The notes under the pieces were generated by a model. The model saw only the letters and a list, made by a program, of their open reading frames with translations, was not told the origin of the DNA and did no database searches. A DNA stretch of 46,877 nt from Vulcanimicrobiota bacterium (GTDB lineage: Bacteria; Vulcanimicrobiota; Xenobia; Xenobiales; JADMJV01). The stretch spans positions 1 to 46,877 of the forward strand of contig JAHBVR010000030.1 in NCBI GenBank assembly GCA_019637395.1. Direction: 5' to 3'. The position numbers and the translations under genes were made by a program. Shown one piece after another: positions 43,933 through 46,877 of the stretch (within the stretch, counting starts at the first letter, position 1; each line of letters starts with the position of its first letter).

Positions 43933-44604
43933 TCAGGTTTTCTTGGGCTTCGGCGGCGCTGGCACGCGGTCAAGGAGCAGGTTCACCTTATCTAAGAGGG
44001 TCATTTGTAGCATGGTGAGCGCATGCACAGAGTTCTCGAGGGTGGATAACCGTTCTTCGATGGCGTTGCCGGTGTAGGGCATGGACTTGGTGGCCAGGAT
44101 GCGCTCTTTGATGGAGGACGTGGGATTGAAGTCCGTGCCAAAAGCGTTTCGGAGCATCTGGATTTCGAAGGCGGTTGGTTTCTGGCCGTTGAGCAGCTCC
44201 TGGATGCGGTCGACCGAGAGGTCAGGAAGAATGCGGGCCAACTGCCTCAGGCTGAAGCCCAACACCTTGAGAGCTGGGCGGGTAAATTTTTGGAGCTTGG
44301 CCAGCGGGAAGCGGCTGAGCCAGGGATCCGTGATCTCACCGGGCATCGCTGCGCCTTCCAAGTCTGGAAAGGGAGCGACCTGGAAGAAAAACTGGCGATC
44401 CACCTGAAAGACCTCAGCCAGTTTGTCGGCCATCTCCAGAGGGGGCTCCGCTTCGCCTAGCTCCCAGCGAGCCAGGGTGACTCGATGAACGCCAAGTTTG
44501 TCGGCCAGGTCCTGCTGCGACCATTGTTCTTTCCGGCGTAGCGCGCGCACGCGGGAAACGTTGATGCCCCTGTGATGGACTGAGTGTTCTTTGGATTGTC
44601 CCAT
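43933..44604 (-). CDS. XRE-family regulator with a second HTH-like segment
   Basis: The 223-aa protein has an N-terminal XRE helix-turn-helix (VSRVRALRRKEQWSQQDLADKLGVHRVTLARWELGEAEPP in outline, about 16-60). A second HTH-like run (SLRQLARILPDLSVDRIQELLNG, in part) lies near 115-150, and a coiled-coil-like C-terminus suggests dimerisation. GAGG nine bases before the ATG at 44604 sets the start. It is divergent from a second, small XRE gene across an AT-rich promoter region, an arrangement like phage repressor/Cro pairs. Confidence 0.82.
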   Translation of the reverse strand: MGQSKEHSVHHRGINVSRVRALRRKEQWSQQDLADKLGVHRVTLARWELGEAEPPLEMADKLAEVFQVDRQFFFQVAPFPDLEGAAMPGEITDPWLSRFPLAKLQKFTRPALKVLGFSLRQLARILPDLSVDRIQELLNGQKPTAFEIQMLRNAFGTDFNPTSSIKERILATKSMPYTGNAIEERLSTLENSVHALTMLQMTLLDKVNLLLDRVPAPPKPKKT

Positions 44605-44763
44605 CGCATGATACCTCACAAACGGGGTTGCTGCATACCCCTGATTTGTTAAGTCATACTATAAAATGTAGCGCAGGATCTAGACTGATACCGGTGTATA
44701 CTATGTCGTAGTGGGATGCTGTTATATAAAGCACATGGGTCGGATTTTGGCGAAGGGAAACCG

Positions 44764-44807
44764 GACACTCAATGACGATTGTAGTTAGCGTAAGGAACGT
44801 GTATAAC
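44764..44807 (+). promoter_or_regulatory. Promoter of the small XRE gene with a degenerate operator
   Basis: TTGTAG (44779-44784), a 17-bp spacer and TATAAC (44802-44807) form a sigma-70-like promoter. GACACTCAATGAC (44764-44776), two changes from the GACATTNAATGTC palindrome, lies 2 bp upstream of the -35. The rest of 44605-44860 is AT-rich with several TATA-like words and likely holds the divergent promoter of the other XRE gene. Confidence 0.5.
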
Positions 44808-44860
44808 ATACAGAGGAAGCAAATACCCGCCAGAGGCGGAGAGGAAGGGAAGAAGAGTCC

Positions 44861-45085
44861 GTGAGAGGAGAACCGATACTAAAAGGCCTGAAAAGGCTGA
44901 GGGAAGCGAAGAAACTGACACAGGAGGTGTTGGCGCAGCTGCTGGGAGTTTCTGTCAGGCAACTGTGTCGCTGGGAGACCCAAGAGGCACAACCACGCAC
45001 GAGAGGCATGGAAGCCCGGATTTGCGAGATTCTGGGATGCACCACGGCGGAACTGCGGGGATGGGATCTGTCGCAAGCCGCCTAG
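44861..45085 (+). CDS. Small XRE-family regulator, Cro-like
   Basis: The 74-aa protein is essentially one XRE helix-turn-helix (LKRLREAKKLTQEVLAQLLG, VSVRQLCRWETQEAQPRTRG) plus a final helix. Its GTG start follows a weak purine-rich site. Paired divergently with the larger XRE protein, it looks like the Cro side of a lysis/lysogeny-type switch. The stop codon is followed immediately by a 13-bp palindromic operator. Confidence 0.8.
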   Translation: MRGEPILKGLKRLREAKKLTQEVLAQLLGVSVRQLCRWETQEAQPRTRGMEARICEILGCTTAELRGWDLSQAA

Positions 45086-45129
45086 ACATTAAATGTCGAT
45101 TGCGGAAAGCGGGCAAAAGGGCTTAAAAT
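45085..45129 (+). promoter_or_regulatory. Operator plus promoter, unit A
   Basis: The perfect palindrome GACATTAAATGTC (45085-45097) lies 2 bp upstream of TTGCGG (-35, 45100-45105), with an 18-bp spacer to TAAAAT (-10, 45124-45129). A hairpin TTAGAG/CTCTAA starts a few bases after, where transcription should begin. Confidence 0.6.
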
Positions 45130-45133
45130 ACTC

Positions 45134-45240
45134 TTAGAGGGAGGGATACAAAACGATTTCGTCTCTAATATAGGACCTGTGATGCCCTGAGTCAAGAGCC
45201 AATTTTGAAGGCTTGCGGCTAGCTTTGCTGTGCCTTTTTA
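45134..45240 (+). ncRNA. Leader segment A, possible short structured RNA
   Basis: After the unit A promoter comes a hairpin containing ATTTCGTCTCT (45156-45166), the word GCTTGCGGCTAGCTTTGCT (45211-45229), and AAGGC/GCCTT followed by a T run, which may terminate the transcript. The same elements recur about 190-196 bp downstream. No ORF of note lies in it. Confidence 0.45.
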
Positions 45241-45270
45241 CCGGTTTTCAGCTCGGTCATCAGGCCACCG

Positions 45271-45330
45271 GACATTCAATGTCTATCCACATTTAATGTG
45301 GTTCCCGGAGTCGGAGAAACTCGGTAACAT
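45271..45330 (+). promoter_or_regulatory. Double operator plus promoter, unit B
   Basis: GACATTCAATGTC (45271-45283) and CCACATTTAATGTGG (45287-45301) are perfect palindromes with centres 17 bp apart. TTCCCG (45302-45307), a 17-bp spacer and TAACAT (45325-45330) follow. The hairpin GGGAGAGA/TCTCTCCC (45339-45365) and GCTTGCGGGCTAGCTTTGCT (45401-45420) repeat the leader of unit A. It leads into the small gene at 45464. Confidence 0.6.
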
Positions 45331-45463
45331 ACCTTTAGGGGAGAGAGATGAATTTCGTCTCTCCCTGAAAGCGGTTTAATTCGGTCAACTCAAACCACAA
45401 GCTTGCGGGCTAGCTTTGCTATTGCCTAAAAGCAGACAAAATCATTTTTAGGAGCAATGAATC

Positions 45464-45625
45464 ATGCATAGAAAAGGCTGGATCTGCTTGGGTCCTGGAT
45501 GCCACAAGCGTAAGCGCAACGCGGACGCCGGTGGATTGCCAGGCCAGCGGCGACTTCGCATCTACGGTGACGAACCAAAGCAATCTGAGGTCCCACCGTC
45601 GAGGGGGCTTAATGGTGAGAGTTGA
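45464..45625 (+). CDS. Small basic protein of the phage-like region
   Basis: The 53-aa product (starting MHRKGWICLGPGCHKRKRN) is basic with two Cys and a His near the start. AGGAG lies nine bases before the ATG. Its TGA overlaps the holin-like gene's ATG (TGATG), so it is translationally coupled to the lysis genes. Function unknown. Confidence 0.6.
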   Translation: MHRKGWICLGPGCHKRKRNADAGGLPGQRRLRIYGDEPKQSEVPPSRGLNGES

Positions 45626-45933
45626 TGTTGGAAAGTGACCTGGTCAAGCTTCTGGTGGAAGTGTCTTCCTTTGGCCTGGTGGCCTGGCTGATGCTGCAAA
45701 CCTTTTCGAAGACGATTCCTGCGATGATGGAGCAATTTCGTCAGGATTTGCAGCGGGAGCGAGAGGCATCGGAACGGGGCTTGCGCGAGGTCACGGAGGC
45801 TTTGGAACGTCTCAGCATTATCCTTATCTACCACGACGCTACTTGCCGCGGCACCGAAAACATCGGGTCCACGGATGAATTGTTGCGCGTATTGCGCGGA
45901 AAACCGGCGAAAGGAGGTCCGAAAGATGAATAA
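45625..45933 (+). CDS. Holin-like membrane protein
   Basis: The 102-aa product has one N-terminal membrane helix (LVKLLVEVSSFGLVAWLML), then a charged coiled-coil (FRQDLQREREASERGLREV), the layout of BhlA/UviB-type small holins. It sits directly before an endolysin gene, overlapping it by 8 bp. A pore-forming role in lysis is inferred from context; no family signature proves it. Confidence 0.65.
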   Translation: MLESDLVKLLVEVSSFGLVAWLMLQTFSKTIPAMMEQFRQDLQREREASERGLREVTEALERLSIILIYHDATCRGTENIGSTDELLRVLRGKPAKGGPKDE

Positions 45934-46597
45934 GTGGCGGTTGTTTGCACCGGCGGAAGACTGGCTGCACCCGATCGAGATTGAGGAGTCCGAGTTGCCG
46001 TTGTTGGCGACGGTGGGCGAACGGCTCGGTCTGCGGGTGGGTCGGAATGATGCGCAGCGCAAGTTCTTCCTGGGCCTCCCTACGGTGCCGAAAACTTCCA
46101 GTGGCGGCGAGGGTGTGACTTACCCGAGCGGCCTGTCGATTCCCAAAGCAGTGCTGTCCGTGGCCGAAGCGGCGCGGTATGGCACCACCGGGATCTACAC
46201 GGCCGCGCCGCTGCTGGCGGCCAGGGCCAGCGATAAGTTGAGCCAGCATTTTTCGGCTGGAGAATTCTACCCGGGGGACTCGTCCTACCGATTCCTGCGG
46301 ATTTCGGCGGAGCTGATACGCCGACTTGAAAAAATCCGCACGGCGCTGGGCGGAGTGGCCATCACGGTCCACTCCGCCTACCGACCGCCCGAATACAACC
46401 GTTTGGTGGGCGGCGTGTCCAACAGCGCCCACATCGACGGCCTGGCGGCGGATATTTCCGCGGCCGGGATTTCCACCGAGGCTTTGCGGCGCGTCTGCGA
46501 GGTCATCATTGGCGACGATGGAGGCGTGGGCTTCTATCCGAGCCAGGAGTTTTGCCACATTGACGTGCGCGGCTATGGCAGCCGCTGGAATGGATAG
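45926..46597 (+). CDS. Endolysin, peptidase M15-like
   Basis: The 223-aa protein has an unrecognised N-terminal ~100 residues and a C-terminal M15 peptidase domain: LSQHFSAGEF, HSAYRPPEYNRLVGG, SAHIDGLAADI (His169, Asp176) and CHIDVRG (His211), the zinc-binding set of L-Ala-D-Glu or D-Ala-D-Ala peptidases that cut cell-wall peptides. AAAGGAGGT seven bases before the ATG at 45926 fixes the start. With the holin-like gene it makes a lysis cassette. Confidence 0.88.
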   Translation: MNKWRLFAPAEDWLHPIEIEESELPLLATVGERLGLRVGRNDAQRKFFLGLPTVPKTSSGGEGVTYPSGLSIPKAVLSVAEAARYGTTGIYTAAPLLAARASDKLSQHFSAGEFYPGDSSYRFLRISAELIRRLEKIRTALGGVAITVHSAYRPPEYNRLVGGVSNSAHIDGLAADISAAGISTEALRRVCEVIIGDDGGVGFYPSQEFCHIDVRGYGSRWNG

Positions 46598-46671
46598 GAG
46601 GTGATACCGCCCGTGCTATAGCTGACCAAACGCTAACTCTTCTCTGAGACCCACATCCGATGACGCCTCTC

Positions 46672-46846
46672 GCAGGGCTTAGCTTCGTGCTGCCCTGCGG
46701 GGGGCGGGAAAGGAGTTCCCGCCATCGAGGTGGCGTTGTCCCGTTGACTCCATGCGGGAAACGCCACCTCGGCAGCGGCGATTCCGTCCTGTTCGAAACC
46801 CAAAAAACAATGCCCAAGCAGGCCTTCGCTTCGTGCTGCCTGTTTG
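46672..46846 (+). other. Cluster of four hairpins between endolysin and next gene
   Basis: H1: GCAGGGC/GCCCTGC (46672-46698). H2: GGCGGGAA/TTCCCGCC (46703-46723). H3: CGAGGTGGCGTT/AACGCCACCTCG with inner TCCCG/CGGGA (46726-46771). H4: CAAGCAGGC/GCCTGTTTG (46815-46846). H1 and H4 both show CTTCGTGCT in the loop. No T tract follows, so simple termination is not the only reading. The 268-bp gap 46598-46865 contains nothing else I can name. Confidence 0.75.
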
Positions 46847-46865
46847 GAGCCCAGAAAGGATAACC

Positions 46866-46877
46866 ATGTCTAGTGAA
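46866..46877 (+). CDS. Start of a gene cut by the window edge
   Basis: AAGGA five bases before ATGTCTAGTGAA gives a well-placed start running off the window. Only four codons are visible (M-S-S-E), so no function can be given; by position it belongs to the phage-like element. Confidence 0.5.

Overview
The window is a 46.9 kb GC-rich bacterial chromosome segment, densely packed on both strands. Many gene pairs share an ATGA stop/start overlap or sit within a few bases of each other. It encodes an outer-membrane beta-barrel protein with a terminal Phe, a lipoprotein, secreted enzymes and type IV pilus minor pilins, so the cell is a diderm. The mix of orphan multidomain proteins suggests an uncultured lineage. 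I could not place it; a Vulcanimicrobiota/Eremiobacterota-like origin is only a guess from the flavour of the proteins. No rRNA, tRNA, CRISPR array or transposase was seen.

Layout. 0.1-5.2 kb: PPK2 kinase, lipoprotein, a four-module RNA-repair protein, a glutamate-cysteine-ligase-like enzyme. 5.2-11.6 kb: a matrixin-like protease, a membrane class III cyclase, an outer-membrane protein, a Nudix hydrolase, an HU-like protein and a response regulator fused to a pseudokinase-like domain. 11.6-18.1 kb: two methyltransferases, two endonuclease/exonuclease/phosphatase (EEP) proteins, a DUF4185-like propeller, a PepSY membrane protein. 18.2-20.4 kb: small hypothetical proteins, including a glycine-zipper protein. 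20.6-24.9 kb: DUF5682 protein, a nine-copy tandem array of ~72 bp hairpin units, a small membrane protein and a VWA protein. 24.9-31.5 kb: VOC protein, GGDEF and AraC remnants, a LytTR plus Spo11/TopoVI-A-like protein with a SEC-C partner, a poly-proline peptide, a methyltransferase and a subtilase. 31.7-36.9 kb: minor pilins and a glycosyltransferase preceded by a tiny ORF and a strong terminator. 37.0-43.8 kb: a likely operon SWIM - DUF5691 - MoxR ATPase - GFA/ankyrin - unknown. 43.9-46.9 kb: the lower-GC edge of a prophage or phage-like element with divergent XRE regulators, repeated palindromic operators, and a holin/endolysin pair.

How genes fit together. The SWIM/DUF5691/MoxR operon and the DUF5682/VWA operon contain the five components usually found side by side as one MoxR-VWA gene cluster of unknown function; here they are split about 15 kb apart on opposite strands, and the structured repeat array lies inside one half. 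This is the strongest candidate for an undescribed system. The MJ1316-EEP-2H-polyA-polymerase-like fusion is a predicted single-chain RNA end-repair enzyme. The phage edge shows three promoters, each with a GACATTNAATGTC-type palindrome directly upstream of the -35 element. Several starts appear non-canonical: ATT for the matrixin, CTG for DUF5682.
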